The notes under the pieces: model-generated
The model's database searches: none
Told to the model about the DNA's origin: nothing
The model's input: the letters and a program-made list of their open reading frames with translations, nothing else
Shown here: one piece after another, positions 34,709 to 44,172 of the stretch
How the letters are laid out: every line of letters starts with the position of its first letter
Numbering within the stretch: position 1 is the first letter of the stretch
Translations under genes and position numbers: made by a program
DNA from: Rhodoplanes sp. Z2-YC6860
GTDB taxonomy: Bacteria; Pseudomonadota; Alphaproteobacteria; Rhizobiales; Xanthobacteraceae
Assembly (NCBI RefSeq): GCF_001579845.1
Contig: NZ_CP007440.1
Location: forward strand, 682,001-746,000
Length of the DNA: 64,000 nucleotides
Reading direction: 5' to 3'

Positions 34709-34875
34709 TTCAGGTTGGCGGGAAATCCACGGGATTCGTGCGCGCAATTGACGCACCTGCCGGTATTGGTGGAGGGATTCCAAAAAGGGTAGCTGGGGCT
34801 CCCGCTTGAACTCAGGCGCCGGATGGCCGAAAGTTGAAACGCGCCGGTTTCGAGTGATCACTGTTGTAAACGGCA

Positions 34876-35304
34876 ATGGATATCGTCGAGTTCGAAGATC
34901 TGCTGGACCGCCTCGGCGAGGACATCTCCACCTGGCCGGTCGACAAACAGCGGCCGGCGGCCAAGCTTCTTTCCGAGTCCTCTGAGGCGCAAGACCTGAT
35001 ACGCGACGCGATGGCCCTGAGAGGGCTGATGGCGCGTCCGCCGATCTCCGCCCCATCAGGCCTGTCCGAGCGCATCTTCGAACGCGCGGCCTCCCTGCAG
35101 GAGCCGCGAAAAGAGTCCCACGTCTCCGCTGCTTATCGGCTGCTGGCGATCGGTCGGCAGCATTGGGGAGCGATTTTTGCGGCTTGCTTCATGGCTGGCG
35201 TTGTCACCGGACTCGTCCACAGCCATTTCCGCAACCCTGCGGCGCCGGTCGCCATCCACGACTACGTGGCCTACGTGCTGAATTTCACCTATAATATTGA
35301 CTGA
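34876..35304 (+). CDS. Putative anti-sigma factor-like membrane protein
   Basis: A 142-residue protein with a cytosolic N-terminus (EFEDLLDRLGEDISTWPVDKQRPAAKLL, the DLLDRxGxDxxxWP opening common in alphaproteobacterial anti-sigma candidates), a single membrane span (WGAIFAACFMAGVVTGLV, residues 96-113) and a short C-terminal outer part. No zinc-binding HxxxCxxC is seen, so it would belong to a non-ZAS class. It may bind the ECF factor at 30768, although fliC-fliD-fliS separate them. It overlaps the region before the next gene and likely shares its message. Confidence 0.6.
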   Translation: MDIVEFEDLLDRLGEDISTWPVDKQRPAAKLLSESSEAQDLIRDAMALRGLMARPPISAPSGLSERIFERAASLQEPRKESHVSAAYRLLAIGRQHWGAIFAACFMAGVVTGLVHSHFRNPAAPVAIHDYVAYVLNFTYNID

Positions 35305-35332
35305 TCGCGCGGGGGCGGCGCGGGGGTGGCTG

Positions 35333-35812
35333 ATGTTTTCCGGTCCACGTCGGACGGAGTTTTTGTCGTTTGCGGTTGTCGTTTCGGTCGGGTTGAACCT
35401 TTTCCTGGCCGGCATCCTGCTTGGCAGCTTTCCGTCCAGTTTCTGGCATCGGCCCCGCGAACGGCACGATATCCGTGAAGATCTGAGGAGGTCGCTGAGT
35501 CAGCCCGGCGCCGAGCTGCTCATCCGCGCGGTCGACCAGGTGCACAGCCAGTTCGAATCCCGTTTCCGCGATGCCGAGACCGGCCAGCAACGCAAAGCGG
35601 AGCTCCTGTCTCGGGAGCCTTTCGATCGGAGCGCATTCTTGGCCGAGAGTCGCGAGGAGCACGCCCAGTTCGTGACGGGCGTTGCCAAGGCCGACGAGAT
35701 CGTGGCCGACGCCATTGCGCGTCTCAGTCTGGAAGACCGCCAGATCCTCGCCAAGATGCATCTTCCCCCGCCATTCGGAATGGGTCGGCGCCCTCCACCG
35801 CCGCCGCGGTGA
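35333..35812 (+). CDS. Periplasmic heavy-metal-sensor/CnrR-like protein
   Basis: A 159-residue protein, ATG 35333, with an N-terminal membrane anchor (FLSFAVVVSVGLNLFLAGILLG) and a periplasmic helical domain rich in Arg, Glu and Gln (REDLRRSLSQPGAELLIRAVDQVHSQFESRFRDAE...), similar to the Metal_resist/CnrR-type sensors usually coded next to ECF sigma and anti-sigma genes. The end is Pro-rich (FGMGRRPPPPPR). There are no clear His or Cys metal ligands. It probably passes an envelope signal to the membrane protein coded just upstream. The frame also opens at TTG 35297. Confidence 0.6.
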   Translation: MFSGPRRTEFLSFAVVVSVGLNLFLAGILLGSFPSSFWHRPRERHDIREDLRRSLSQPGAELLIRAVDQVHSQFESRFRDAETGQQRKAELLSREPFDRSAFLAESREEHAQFVTGVAKADEIVADAIARLSLEDRQILAKMHLPPPFGMGRRPPPPPR

Positions 35813-35961
35813 TCGCGGCCGTCGCTCGCCGCAGCAAGGCATCGAAAATCAGAGCCTGATTTCGCCCGCTGAGCCGTTCTAAGGCCAAGCGAAACTTCAA
35901 GATCATCGACGCAACAGAGCAACATCCGCACATGCGTGCGGATGAGCGGGTGAGGTTTGTC

Positions 35962-36615
35962 ATGACTGTCAGTTCGGTGAGCGCGGCGACGACGACGCAG
36001 TCCGCCATCAACTCCGCGGCGAGCAGCGCCGGAATCTCTTCGACCGATTTTCTGACGCTTCTGGTCGGCGAGCTGCAGAACCAGGATCCGCTCGATCCGA
36101 CCAGCACGTCCGACTTCATCAATCAGATGAGCCAGTACGCGACGTTCGATCAGCAGCAGACCTTGAACACCAATCTCAGCACGCTGCTGACCTCGTTCAA
36201 CAGCCTGCTGACGCTCAACGCCGTCAACTACATCGGGCACACCGTCGAGGCCAAGGGCGACACCGCCACGCTGCAGAACGGACAGGCGGCGTTCGGCTAT
36301 TCGCTGTCGTCCGCGGCGGCGTCGGTCAATCTCTCGATTCAGGACTCGACCGGCAAGACGGTCTGGACCGGGACCGGCCCCACCCAGAGCGGTCTCAACA
36401 CCATCACGTGGGAGGGCACCGATAGCAGCGGCAACCAGCTCTCCGACGGCCAGTATTCGCTGACCGTCTCCGCGCTCGATGCAAACGGAAATTCGGTTCT
36501 CAACTACCAGACGTTCTTCGGACAGGTCACCGACGTGGAAAACACGACGGGCACCACGACGCTCAACGTCGGCGGTACTTCGGTCAACACGTCCGACGTC
36601 GTCGCAGTCAAGTAA
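35962..36615 (+). CDS. flgD: Flagellar hook cap/scaffold protein FlgD
   Basis: A 217-residue hook assembly scaffold. ATG 35962 has GAGG six bases upstream. The conserved FlgD N-terminal motif DFLTLLVGELQNQDPLDPTSTSDFINQMSQYATFDQQ is clear (residues 30-70), and the C-terminal part shows a Tudor/FnIII-like segment (TWEGTDSSGNQLSDGQYSLTVSA). It precedes flgE by 21 bases in the usual order. The frame also opens at 35932 without a ribosome site. Confidence 0.93.
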   Translation: MTVSSVSAATTTQSAINSAASSAGISSTDFLTLLVGELQNQDPLDPTSTSDFINQMSQYATFDQQQTLNTNLSTLLTSFNSLLTLNAVNYIGHTVEAKGDTATLQNGQAAFGYSLSSAAASVNLSIQDSTGKTVWTGTGPTQSGLNTITWEGTDSSGNQLSDGQYSLTVSALDANGNSVLNYQTFFGQVTDVENTTGTTTLNVGGTSVNTSDVVAVK

Positions 36616-36636
36616 CTCCACAGTAGGGACATAGTC

Positions 36637-37893
36637 ATGGGTCTTTCAGGCGCGCTCTCCTCGGCGATCACCGGCCTCAGTGCTCAAAGCCAGGCTCTGG
36701 CGATGGTCAGCGACAACATCGCGAACTCCAACACCACGGCCTACAAGACCAACACCGCGATGTTCGACGATCTCGTCACCACGGCAGTCGGCGCCTCGCA
36801 ATACTCGTCCGGCGGCGTGACGGTGTCGACGCGCGCCAATGTCTCGCAGCAGGGCCTGTTGACCACCACGACGAATGCGACCGACCTCGCGATCCAGGGA
36901 TCTGGCTTCTTCATCGTCTCGGACGCGGCGAGCGGCGGCTCGGTGTCGTACACACGGAATGGCGCCTTCACCATCAACAATGCCGGATATCTGACCAACA
37001 ATGGCAGCTATCTGATGGGATGGCGCACCGACGCGTCAGGCAATGTGGTGAGCAACTCACTCACGGCGGTCAACACCCAGGTTGCGACTGTAAGCGGCTC
37101 GGCCACGACGGAGACCACGTTCGCCGCCAACCTGCCGGCCGATGCCGCCGTCGGCGATACCTTCAACACCTCGATGTCGGTCTATGACGGTCTTGGCACC
37201 GACAACACGGTCCAGGTCACCTGGACGAAGACTGCGGCGAACAGCTGGACGGCGAGTTTCGCCAATCCAACGTCGGCGACGGATACCTCGACCCCCACCG
37301 GAACCACGAGCGGATCGGTTGACGTCACCTTCAACGCCGATGGCTCGCTCGCGAGCACGAACCCGAGTCCGCCGACGATCTCGATCACGGGCTGGAGCAG
37401 CGGTGCAGCCGACAGCACGATCTCCCTCAATCTCGGAACCATCGGCGGCACCGATGGGCTGACGCAGCTCGCATCCGGCGAGACGCCGGCGAATGTGAGC
37501 GTGACCGGAATCACCTCCGACGGCATGGCGTTCGGAAAGCTCAGCTCCATCTCGATCGGCACCGGCGGTCTCGTCAACGCGACCTACTCGAATGGCCAGA
37601 CCATCGCGATCTACAAGATTCCGCTCGCGACGTTTGCGAATCCCGACGGCCTCGCAGCGCAGAGCAACGGTCTCTATCAGGACACGATCGAAGCCGGCAA
37701 TCCGACGATCCAGGCGTCGAGCACCGGAGCGGCGGGCAAGATCTTCGGTAGCGAATTGGAAAGCAGCGCGACCAACACCAACGAAGAATTCAGCTCGATG
37801 ATGGCGGCGCAGCAGGCCTATTCGGCCAACGCGCAGGTCATCACGGCCGTCAACAAGATGTTCGATACCCTGATCTCAGCCGTCAGCCGCTGA
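36637..37893 (+). CDS. flgE: Flagellar hook protein FlgE
   Basis: A 418-residue hook subunit forming the universal joint between rod and filament. The N-terminus LSGALSSAITGLSAQSQALAMVSDNIANSNTTAYKT and the C-terminal TNTNEEFSSMMAAQQAYSANAQVITAVNKMFDTLISAV are the diagnostic rod/hook/axial D0 helices. The middle has the FlgE D1/D2 parts, rich in Thr, Ser and Gly. The size fits alphaproteobacterial FlgE. It ends two bases before the next gene. Confidence 0.95.
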   Translation: MGLSGALSSAITGLSAQSQALAMVSDNIANSNTTAYKTNTAMFDDLVTTAVGASQYSSGGVTVSTRANVSQQGLLTTTTNATDLAIQGSGFFIVSDAASGGSVSYTRNGAFTINNAGYLTNNGSYLMGWRTDASGNVVSNSLTAVNTQVATVSGSATTETTFAANLPADAAVGDTFNTSMSVYDGLGTDNTVQVTWTKTAANSWTASFANPTSATDTSTPTGTTSGSVDVTFNADGSLASTNPSPPTISITGWSSGAADSTISLNLGTIGGTDGLTQLASGETPANVSVTGITSDGMAFGKLSSISIGTGGLVNATYSNGQTIAIYKIPLATFANPDGLAAQSNGLYQDTIEAGNPTIQASSTGAAGKIFGSELESSATNTNEEFSSMMAAQQAYSANAQVITAVNKMFDTLISAVSR

Positions 37894-37895
37894 TC

Positions 37896-38141
37896 ATGAA
37901 CCCGCCGGCCCGTCAGGATGACGAACTGCTGCGGCGCAGCCGACGGACGCTCGAGGCGGCGCGGCGTCTGAAAGCCGGGGTCGAGCCGAGGCAAATCCTC
38001 GTGGCGATCGCGGAGATCAAGGGGCAACTCGCTCTGCTGCACAAACGACTGGCGCGGGTCGGGGCCGAAAGCGAGGCCGCGGCGCGCAGGTGCAGCGCCA
38101 ACTCGGCGTACCGCCGCAGCTACGCGTTGAGATCGCGTTAA
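37896..38141 (+). CDS. Small basic hypothetical protein in the flagellar cluster
   Basis: An 81-residue product starting two bases after flgE; helical and strongly basic (LLRRSRRTLEAARRLKAG, later GQLALLHKRLARVG). It resembles small unannotated genes between flgE and flgK in rhizobial clusters; the function is not known. No signal or membrane segment. It may be a chaperone-like partner of FlgN, but this is a guess from position. Confidence 0.55.
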   Translation: MNPPARQDDELLRRSRRTLEAARRLKAGVEPRQILVAIAEIKGQLALLHKRLARVGAESEAAARRCSANSAYRRSYALRSR

Positions 38142-38163
38142 CGAGAATATCCAGGAGGTCATC

Positions 38164-38607
38164 ATGACCGTGACAGAGAGCAAGAATCCCGAAGCGGCCA
38201 GGATCGAAAAGTTCATCGCGCTGATCGATGAAATGATCCAGATCGTCGCCGAGGAAAATTCCGAGCTGGCCCTTGGTGTCCCGGCGCCCCGGTCGAAGCT
38301 TCTGAGCCGCAAGGTCGAGCTTGCGGAAGCCTTCGAGAAGTGGGTCGCGGACGTCACATCGCGAAAGCTCAGCCTCGCGAATCTGGATGTGGCGCTGAAG
38401 GGCCGGCTGATGGACCGCGTCGGCATTCTGCAGAAGATCATGGACGAGAACGTGATCAAGTTGCGCGCGGCGATCGAGGCGAGCCAGATGCGGATCGATG
38501 CGGTGATGCGGGCGATCCGCGAGCGCATCTCGGTCAGTGCGCCTTATGCCGCCGACGGACGCCGCTGCGCTCCGCTGGTCTCCTGCACATCCAACCTGCA
38601 CGCCTGA
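38164..38607 (+). CDS. FlgN-like flagellar export chaperone
   Basis: A 147-residue helical protein with AGGAGG before ATG 38164. It lies directly before flgK, the normal position of flgN, whose product escorts the hook-filament junction proteins FlgK and FlgL. The sequence is a long helix hairpin (EAARIEKFIALIDEMIQIVAEENSELALG; RKVELAEAFEKWVADVT; LMDRVGILQKIMDENVIKLRAAIEASQMR), which fits FlgN. The tail contains two cysteines (CAPLVSC) not expected in the family. Confidence 0.65.
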   Translation: MTVTESKNPEAARIEKFIALIDEMIQIVAEENSELALGVPAPRSKLLSRKVELAEAFEKWVADVTSRKLSLANLDVALKGRLMDRVGILQKIMDENVIKLRAAIEASQMRIDAVMRAIRERISVSAPYAADGRRCAPLVSCTSNLHA

Positions 38608-38630
38608 GGCCGGCGAGACGGAGCGTTCCA

Positions 38631-40403
38631 GTGTCGATCAACAGCGCCGCGTATATCGCATTGTCCGGGATGATGGCGACCCAGGTGCAGATGTCGGTTG
38701 CATCTGCCAACATCTCCAACGCGGGAACCACGGGATACACGGAGAAGACCGCGCAACAAGAGGCTGTGGTGAACGGCGGCGTCGCGGCAGGCACCACGAT
38801 CACCGGCATCAGCAGTTCCGTCGACGCCTTCCTGCTGAAGTCATTGATCGCGTCCGGATCGGACACCGGTGCCGCGAAAACCGCCGATAACTATCTCGAC
38901 CAATTGCAATCCCTCTACGGGACGACGGGCAGCAGCGACAGCTCCGGCACTTCGCTGGGCAACACCATCGCTTCGTTCGAGGCTGCCCTGTCGTCGCTTG
39001 AGAGCTCACCGAACAGCGCTTCGTTGAAGGAGAACGCGGTCGGCGCGCTCGACCAGGTCGTGTCGCAATTGCGTGAGACCTCCGCCGGCATCCAGCAGCT
39101 CCGCGGCAATGCCGACCGGGACATCGCCAAGACCGTATCCGACGTGAATCAGCAGCTTGAGCTGATCGGCACCCTCAACACGCAGATCCAACAGGCCAGC
39201 GCAGCCGGCCAGTCGACCGCCGATCTGGTGGATCAGCGCAACACCGCGCTGCAGGCTGTCGCCTCGGAAATGAGCGTCAGCTACTACACCACGTCCTCCG
39301 GCGCGCTCCAGGTTTATTCCAAGTCCGGGCAGGCGCTGGTGGACTCCAGCGTGCACGAGCTCAGCTATACCCCCGCTTCGACAGTGACGAGCTCGACAAC
39401 CTACAGCGCGACGCCGCCGAGCGGCTTCTCCGGCATCACGGTCAACGGCATCGACATCACCTCGCAGCTCGGCTCGGGCTCGCTTGCGGAGCTCGTCACC
39501 CTGCGCGACACGACTTTGCCGGACGCGCAAACCCAGCTTGACTCGCTCGCCAGCCAACTGGCGTCTACATTGAATGCGGTGAGCAGCCAGGGAACGGCGC
39601 TGCCGCCGCCTTCGACGTTGACGGGCAGCGCGGAGGTCACGGCAGGAACGGCGCTTTCGGCCACCGGCACGGTACGCTTCGCGGTCGCCGACCAGTCCGG
39701 AAACCTCGTCTCGTACCAGGATCTCGATCTGTCGTCCTATTCGACGGTCGGCGATCTGGTGTCGGCGATCAACGGAATCTCCGGGCTTTCAGCTTCGATC
39801 GATTCGAACGGACATGTCGTGATTTCCAGTACCGATTCCAGCGACGGCGTCGCGATCAACGAGATGTCGAGCTCCGTGGGCTCCTCGGGTGAGGGTCTCG
39901 TGCAATGGCTCGGGCTCAACGATCTCGTCACCGGAACGAGCGCGTCCGACATCGCGGTACGACCGGACATTCTCGACAACTCTTCGCTGCTGGGCACGTC
40001 GATCCTCGATTCTTCGGCGTCGCCGCAGACCGGCGCGCAGGTGCTCTCGCCGGGCTCGTCCACGATCGCCGACGATCTGTACAGCGCGATGATCGGCGAT
40101 ACCAAGTTCTCGGCGGTGCCGGGAATCGGCGCCACCACCTCGTCCTTCGCGGACTACGCCGCCGCGATCGTGTCGAGCGTCGCGACGCAAGCTTCTCAGG
40201 CCACGACGACATACAACAACAAGCAGGCGCTGCAATCGTCGCTCAGCAGCACGATGTCGTCGGAATCGGGCGTAAACCTCGACGAAGAGACCGCGCGTCT
40301 CAGCACGTTGCAAAATCAATACTCGGCATCGGCGGAACTGCTGCAAGTGTTGAACCAGATGTTTTCGACGCTGCTGACGGCGGTCCAATCCGCCGTCGCA
40401 TAG
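38631..40403 (+). CDS. flgK: Hook-filament junction protein FlgK
   Basis: A 590-residue hook-associated protein 1. GTG 38631 is taken as start with ACGGAG eight bases ahead; the upstream frame continues across flgN. N-terminal axial motifs (SINSAAYIALSGMMATQVQMSVASANISNAGTTGYTEK) and C-terminal (GVNLDEETARLSTLQNQYSASAELLQVLNQMFSTLLTAVQ) mark the FlgK ends; the centre has LDQVVSQLRETSAGIQQL and TQIQQASAAGQSTADLVDQRN. It joins hook and filament, with FlgL ten bases downstream. Confidence 0.93.
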   Translation: MSINSAAYIALSGMMATQVQMSVASANISNAGTTGYTEKTAQQEAVVNGGVAAGTTITGISSSVDAFLLKSLIASGSDTGAAKTADNYLDQLQSLYGTTGSSDSSGTSLGNTIASFEAALSSLESSPNSASLKENAVGALDQVVSQLRETSAGIQQLRGNADRDIAKTVSDVNQQLELIGTLNTQIQQASAAGQSTADLVDQRNTALQAVASEMSVSYYTTSSGALQVYSKSGQALVDSSVHELSYTPASTVTSSTTYSATPPSGFSGITVNGIDITSQLGSGSLAELVTLRDTTLPDAQTQLDSLASQLASTLNAVSSQGTALPPPSTLTGSAEVTAGTALSATGTVRFAVADQSGNLVSYQDLDLSSYSTVGDLVSAINGISGLSASIDSNGHVVISSTDSSDGVAINEMSSSVGSSGEGLVQWLGLNDLVTGTSASDIAVRPDILDNSSLLGTSILDSSASPQTGAQVLSPGSSTIADDLYSAMIGDTKFSAVPGIGATTSSFADYAAAIVSSVATQASQATTTYNNKQALQSSLSSTMSSESGVNLDEETARLSTLQNQYSASAELLQVLNQMFSTLLTAVQSAVA

Positions 40404-40413
40404 TGGGTGCCCG

Positions 40414-41325
40414 ATGATTTCCCGTGTCGCCACGTTCGCCATCAACAATCAGATGATCGACGCCGCCCTGCGCACGCAGAGCACGATGGCCAATCAGCAG
40501 CTGCAAGAGGCATCCGGACTGGTTTCCTCGGACTACGCCGGTCTTGGCGCGACGTCCCAGCAGGTCATCGACCTGCAGGTTTCGGTCTCGCGCTCGCAGT
40601 CCTACATCGACGCGGCGACCTCGGCGGACAGCAAGGTCCAGGTCATGTATTCGACGGTGACCTCCGTCAGCGACCTGCTCACCCAGCTTCGCACGCTGCT
40701 GACGTCGGCCAGCAACAGCGCCACCACCAATGCTTCGACCGTGTCGCAATCGGCGCAGCAGATGCTGCAGGAGATGGCTTCGCTGCTGAATACGCAGTAT
40801 TCCGGGCAATATCTGTTCGGGGGCTCGGACACGAACACGCCGCCGGTCGACGTTTCGAGCGCGTCATATCCGGCGATGACGTCGCCGTCGTCGGCGAGCA
40901 CGTCCTACTACAAAGGCGACGACCAGGCCGCCTCGGTTCGGGTGTCCGACAACACCACGGTCACCTACGGCGTCACGGCGGACAACTCTGCCTTCGAGCA
41001 GGCGATGCGCGCCCTCAATCTTGCCGCCAACAATTCGCCCATGTCGGACGCGACCCTGAAAGGAGCGCTCGATCTCGCGACCTCGGCGGTCAATGCGACG
41101 GCGGAGGTGCAGGCCCAGCTCGGGGTGGCGTCCTCCTCGATCCAGTCCGCCAGCGCGGCGCAGACATCGTATCAGAGCTATGCCAAGACGCTTGGCGGCA
41201 ATCTGACCAATGTGGACGTCGCGGCGGTGACGGCGCAGCTGTCCACCTTTCAGGCGCAGCTTACGGCATCCTATGCCGCCATCTCGAAGATGCAGAGCCT
41301 GAACCTGGCGAGCTACCTGCGCTAA
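40414..41325 (+). CDS. flgL: Flagellar junction protein FlgL
   Basis: A 303-residue hook-associated protein 3, flagellin-like at both ends: ISRVATFAINNQMIDAALRTQSTMANQQLQEASGL at the start and NVDVAAVTAQLSTFQAQLTASYAAISKMQSLNLASYL at the end. It forms the second ring of the hook-filament junction and is the last flagellar gene seen. It converges tail-to-tail with a Bug receptor gene only 13 bases away, so terminators of the two units would have to overlap. Confidence 0.92.
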   Translation: MISRVATFAINNQMIDAALRTQSTMANQQLQEASGLVSSDYAGLGATSQQVIDLQVSVSRSQSYIDAATSADSKVQVMYSTVTSVSDLLTQLRTLLTSASNSATTNASTVSQSAQQMLQEMASLLNTQYSGQYLFGGSDTNTPPVDVSSASYPAMTSPSSASTSYYKGDDQAASVRVSDNTTVTYGVTADNSAFEQAMRALNLAANNSPMSDATLKGALDLATSAVNATAEVQAQLGVASSSIQSASAAQTSYQSYAKTLGGNLTNVDVAAVTAQLSTFQAQLTASYAAISKMQSLNLASYLR

Positions 41326-41338
41326 CGCGCCGGCAATG

Positions 41339-42328
41339 CTATTCTGCTTTGATCCCCGCTGATTTGGCGACGGCGGTCCATTTCGCGACATCGTCAGCGA
41401 TCAGCTTCTGGAATGCCTCTGGGGTGCTGCCGACAATGTCGCCGCCTTCAGTCTCAGCCCAATGCTGCAGTTTCGGCGTCGCCAGGCCTGCGCGCATTTC
41501 CTCCGATAACCGCACGACGATCTCTTTCGGCGTGTTGGCCGGCGCTAGTATTCCGAACCACTGAAACACGTCGTAGCCGGGCAGACCGGACTCAGCGATG
41601 GTGGGAATATCCGGTGCGATGCGGCTGCGGTTGCGCGTCGAGATTGCCAGCGCCCGGAGCATCTTGGTGTCGAGATGCTGTTTCGCCGCGACCGTATTCA
41701 CCATCATCACCGGCACACGTCCGCCAAGCACGTCGGTCAGCGCCGGAGCGACTCCGTTGTACGGCACGTGAACCAAGTCGAGCCCGAGGCGGTTCTTCAG
41801 CAGTTCCATTCCCATATGCGTGGTCGAGCCAAGGCCCGGCGAGGCGAAGGACAGCTTCCCGGGCTCCTGCTTCGCCAGCGCAACAAACTCCAGAAAAGTC
41901 TTGGCGGACAGGGAGGGGTGGACGACGAGCACGTTCGGAATCGAAACCGCGAGCGTGATCGGGGCGAAATCCGCAACGGGGTCGAAGCGCATCGTCTTTC
42001 GCACGATGTGCAAGCTCGTCATGGTGCTAGCGACCGCAACCAATGTGTAGCCGTCGGGCGTAGCGCGGGCGGCGGCTTCGATGCCCGTTGCACTGCCGCC
42101 GCCGGGCCGGTTCTCGATGACGAACGACTGGCCCATCTTTTCCGACAGGTATTGCCCCAGCAGGCGCGCCACCGTGTCGGTGCCGCCACCGGCTGATGAG
42201 GGCACGATGATCCGAACCGGCTTGGAGGGGTAGTCCGACTGCGCCGCGGCCGGGCCGAAGCAAAGCGCGGCCACCGCAATCGCGGCGCAAATGCGCGTGG
42301 CCGTCATGAGCATTGAAACGCGGGTCAT
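41339..42328 (-). CDS. Bug/TctC family receptor
   Basis: A 329-residue periplasmic binding protein, with signal peptide (ICAAIAVAALCFGPAAAQ) and the Bug signatures YPSKPVRIIVPSSAGGGTDTVARLLGQYL and VIENRPGGGSATGIEAAARATPDGYTLV. ATG 42328 is used; ATGs at 42313 and 42307 are alternatives, all without a strong Shine-Dalgarno. No TctA/B neighbours. It is co-directional with the GST gene 21 bases upstream, so uptake of an aromatic or carboxylic substrate and glutathione conjugation may be linked. Confidence 0.9.
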   Translation of the reverse strand: MTRVSMLMTATRICAAIAVAALCFGPAAAQSDYPSKPVRIIVPSSAGGGTDTVARLLGQYLSEKMGQSFVIENRPGGGSATGIEAAARATPDGYTLVAVASTMTSLHIVRKTMRFDPVADFAPITLAVSIPNVLVVHPSLSAKTFLEFVALAKQEPGKLSFASPGLGSTTHMGMELLKNRLGLDLVHVPYNGVAPALTDVLGGRVPVMMVNTVAAKQHLDTKMLRALAISTRNRSRIAPDIPTIAESGLPGYDVFQWFGILAPANTPKEIVVRLSEEMRAGLATPKLQHWAETEGGDIVGSTPEAFQKLIADDVAKWTAVAKSAGIKAE

Positions 42329-42349
42329 GTTTGTTGCGCGATCGATGTT

Positions 42350-43138
42350 TCAGCAGGCTGGCAGCGATTCCAGAGCCGGATGGGAGCCTTCCGCGCCATA
42401 GCGCGAGCCGGGATAGAAGGTCTGCGTGAATGACGGGCGAGCCTGAACGCGCTCGAACCAGGCGGCCACGTGCGGCTTATCATTCCAGACATGGCCGAGG
42501 CCGATGTCGGACATCCGGACCAAGGTTGGGATCAGCGCGATGTCGGCCAGCGTGAACTGCTCGCCCGAGACCCAGGGATTCTCCGTCAACGAGCGCTCCA
42601 TCCGATTGACGGTCTCCCGGAGCTTTTCGATCGCCTGGTTTTCTTCCTCCTGGCTGGAGCCTTCCAGACCCATGTTCCGGTAGAAATGCTTTCGCACCGT
42701 GCGCTTTTCGACGAGCTTCGAAAACGCCTCTTCGGACATGTTCTTCCATTTGTGCCGGATGTACCGGTTGTACGACGGCACTCTGATGGCCGGTGTCGGC
42801 ACCTCATCGATGAATTGCCGCCAGATGCGCATCCGTGCGCGCTTGTATGGATCGGACGGCGACAACGGTGATGCCGGGAACACCTCATCGAGATATTCGG
42901 CGATCACCGATGAGTCGATGATCACCCGTTGGCCGTGGGTCAGCGTCGGCACCACACCGTTCTCGTTCAGTTTGAGGTACCAGTCGGACAGGTTTTCGCT
43001 CTTGCTCGAATCGAGCCGGCGATCCTCGAACCGCAGCGATTTTTCGGCGAGCACCAGGCGGACCTTCTGGCTGCACGTCGACGTCGGCCAATTGTAGAGA
43101 ACGAGTTCGTCGTTCGTGGACGGGATGCTTTGCATCAT
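42350..43138 (-). CDS. Glutathione S-transferase family protein
   Basis: A 262-residue cytosolic GST. The N-terminal thioredoxin-like domain has a CxxK-region like beta-etherase-type GSTs (YNWPTSTCSQKVRLVLAEK), cis-Pro VVPTL and the glutathione site DSSVIAEYLDEV. The C-terminal helical domain has VSGEQFTLADIALIPTLVRM. The length (262) and the PTSTCSQKVR start resemble LigE/LigF-like enzymes that open lignin beta-aryl ethers, but this is only a resemblance. It forms a unit with the Bug receptor downstream. Confidence 0.88.
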   Translation of the reverse strand: MMQSIPSTNDELVLYNWPTSTCSQKVRLVLAEKSLRFEDRRLDSSKSENLSDWYLKLNENGVVPTLTHGQRVIIDSSVIAEYLDEVFPASPLSPSDPYKRARMRIWRQFIDEVPTPAIRVPSYNRYIRHKWKNMSEEAFSKLVEKRTVRKHFYRNMGLEGSSQEEENQAIEKLRETVNRMERSLTENPWVSGEQFTLADIALIPTLVRMSDIGLGHVWNDKPHVAAWFERVQARPSFTQTFYPGSRYGAEGSHPALESLPAC

Positions 43139-43251
43139 GTGCCGGTTACCTTGAATTTGACGTCACCGATCCGTAGCGCGTTTCCTATGACCCGCCTACG
43201 CCTGCTCGACATGTCCAGCATGCGTGGCCGCCGGACGCATGTTTCGCGCCG

Positions 43252-44172
43252 TTATCGGGTAGCGGTGCGAGGTTCGCGCATCGCCTCCAACGCACGGGCC
43301 AGCCGTTCCGCGAACACAGCGGCTGGAATCGGAAGGTTGCGGCTGCGCAATTGGCCCAGCACCAGGTTGGCGCGTGGCACATCCCTGTCGTCGATGTCGC
43401 GGGCGACCAGGCCGAGCTTGTTGCCGGACTGCATGGTGCCCGCGCGGATCTGGAACGAGATCAGGTTGGCCTGGAGCACGAGGCCCCGCAGAAGTTCGAA
43501 CGAGTTGGATTCGGCGGCGACCTGAAAGGAAATCCGGCTGCGCGCCATGACCTCTTCGAGCAACTGCCGGCCGCCGATGCTGCGCTCCGGCAGTGCCACC
43601 GGATAAGCCGCGCAATCGCGCAGCCGCACGGTTCGCTTCGCCGAAAGCGGGTGATCGGCGGCCATCACGGCGACGACACGCTGCTCGAGCGCCATCAGCG
43701 GGTGGAAGTTGGCGAGAAACGGCGGCCGGAACACCAGCGCCAAATCCACCTCGTAAGCCGCCAGCGCCGCCATCGCCTGCTCGTGATCGAACACCTTCAC
43801 GTCGAACGACACGAACGCGTGCCGCTTGCGGAACTCGCCGATCTGCCGTGGCAGGAATTCCAGCGCGAGGGCCTGGCTGCACGCGATCCGCACCGTGCCG
43901 CGGCGCATGCCCTTGAGGTCGGAGATCTGCGATTTCATCCGCTCGACTTCGCTGTCCTGCTGGCGCAGGTAGTTGACGAACACCTCGCCCGCGGCGGTCA
44001 GGCGCACCCCCCGTGGCCGTCGCTCGAACAGCGGCGCGCCGAGTTCCTCCTCCAGATCCATGATCCGACGGTTCACCGCGGACGCCGTGACGTTCAGCTG
44101 ATCGGCCGCCTTGCGGATCGAACCCGATCGCGCGACCTCGTCGACATAGTTCAGGATGCGCAAGTGCTTCAT
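43252..44172 (-). CDS. LysR-type transcriptional regulator
   Basis: A 306-residue LysR regulator. ATG 44172 (MKHLRILNYVDEVARSGSIRKAADQLNVTASAVNRRIMDLEEELGA) begins directly with the winged helix-turn-helix; a start at 44208 would add 12 residues. The effector domain (residues 90-300) is complete. It lies 119 bases from, and divergent to, the substrate-binding gene at 44292, the usual layout for a LysR protein that controls the neighbouring catabolic operon. T-N11-A motifs were not found with confidence. Confidence 0.92.
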   Translation of the reverse strand: MKHLRILNYVDEVARSGSIRKAADQLNVTASAVNRRIMDLEEELGAPLFERRPRGVRLTAAGEVFVNYLRQQDSEVERMKSQISDLKGMRRGTVRIACSQALALEFLPRQIGEFRKRHAFVSFDVKVFDHEQAMAALAAYEVDLALVFRPPFLANFHPLMALEQRVVAVMAADHPLSAKRTVRLRDCAAYPVALPERSIGGRQLLEEVMARSRISFQVAAESNSFELLRGLVLQANLISFQIRAGTMQSGNKLGLVARDIDDRDVPRANLVLGQLRSRNLPIPAAVFAERLARALEAMREPRTATR

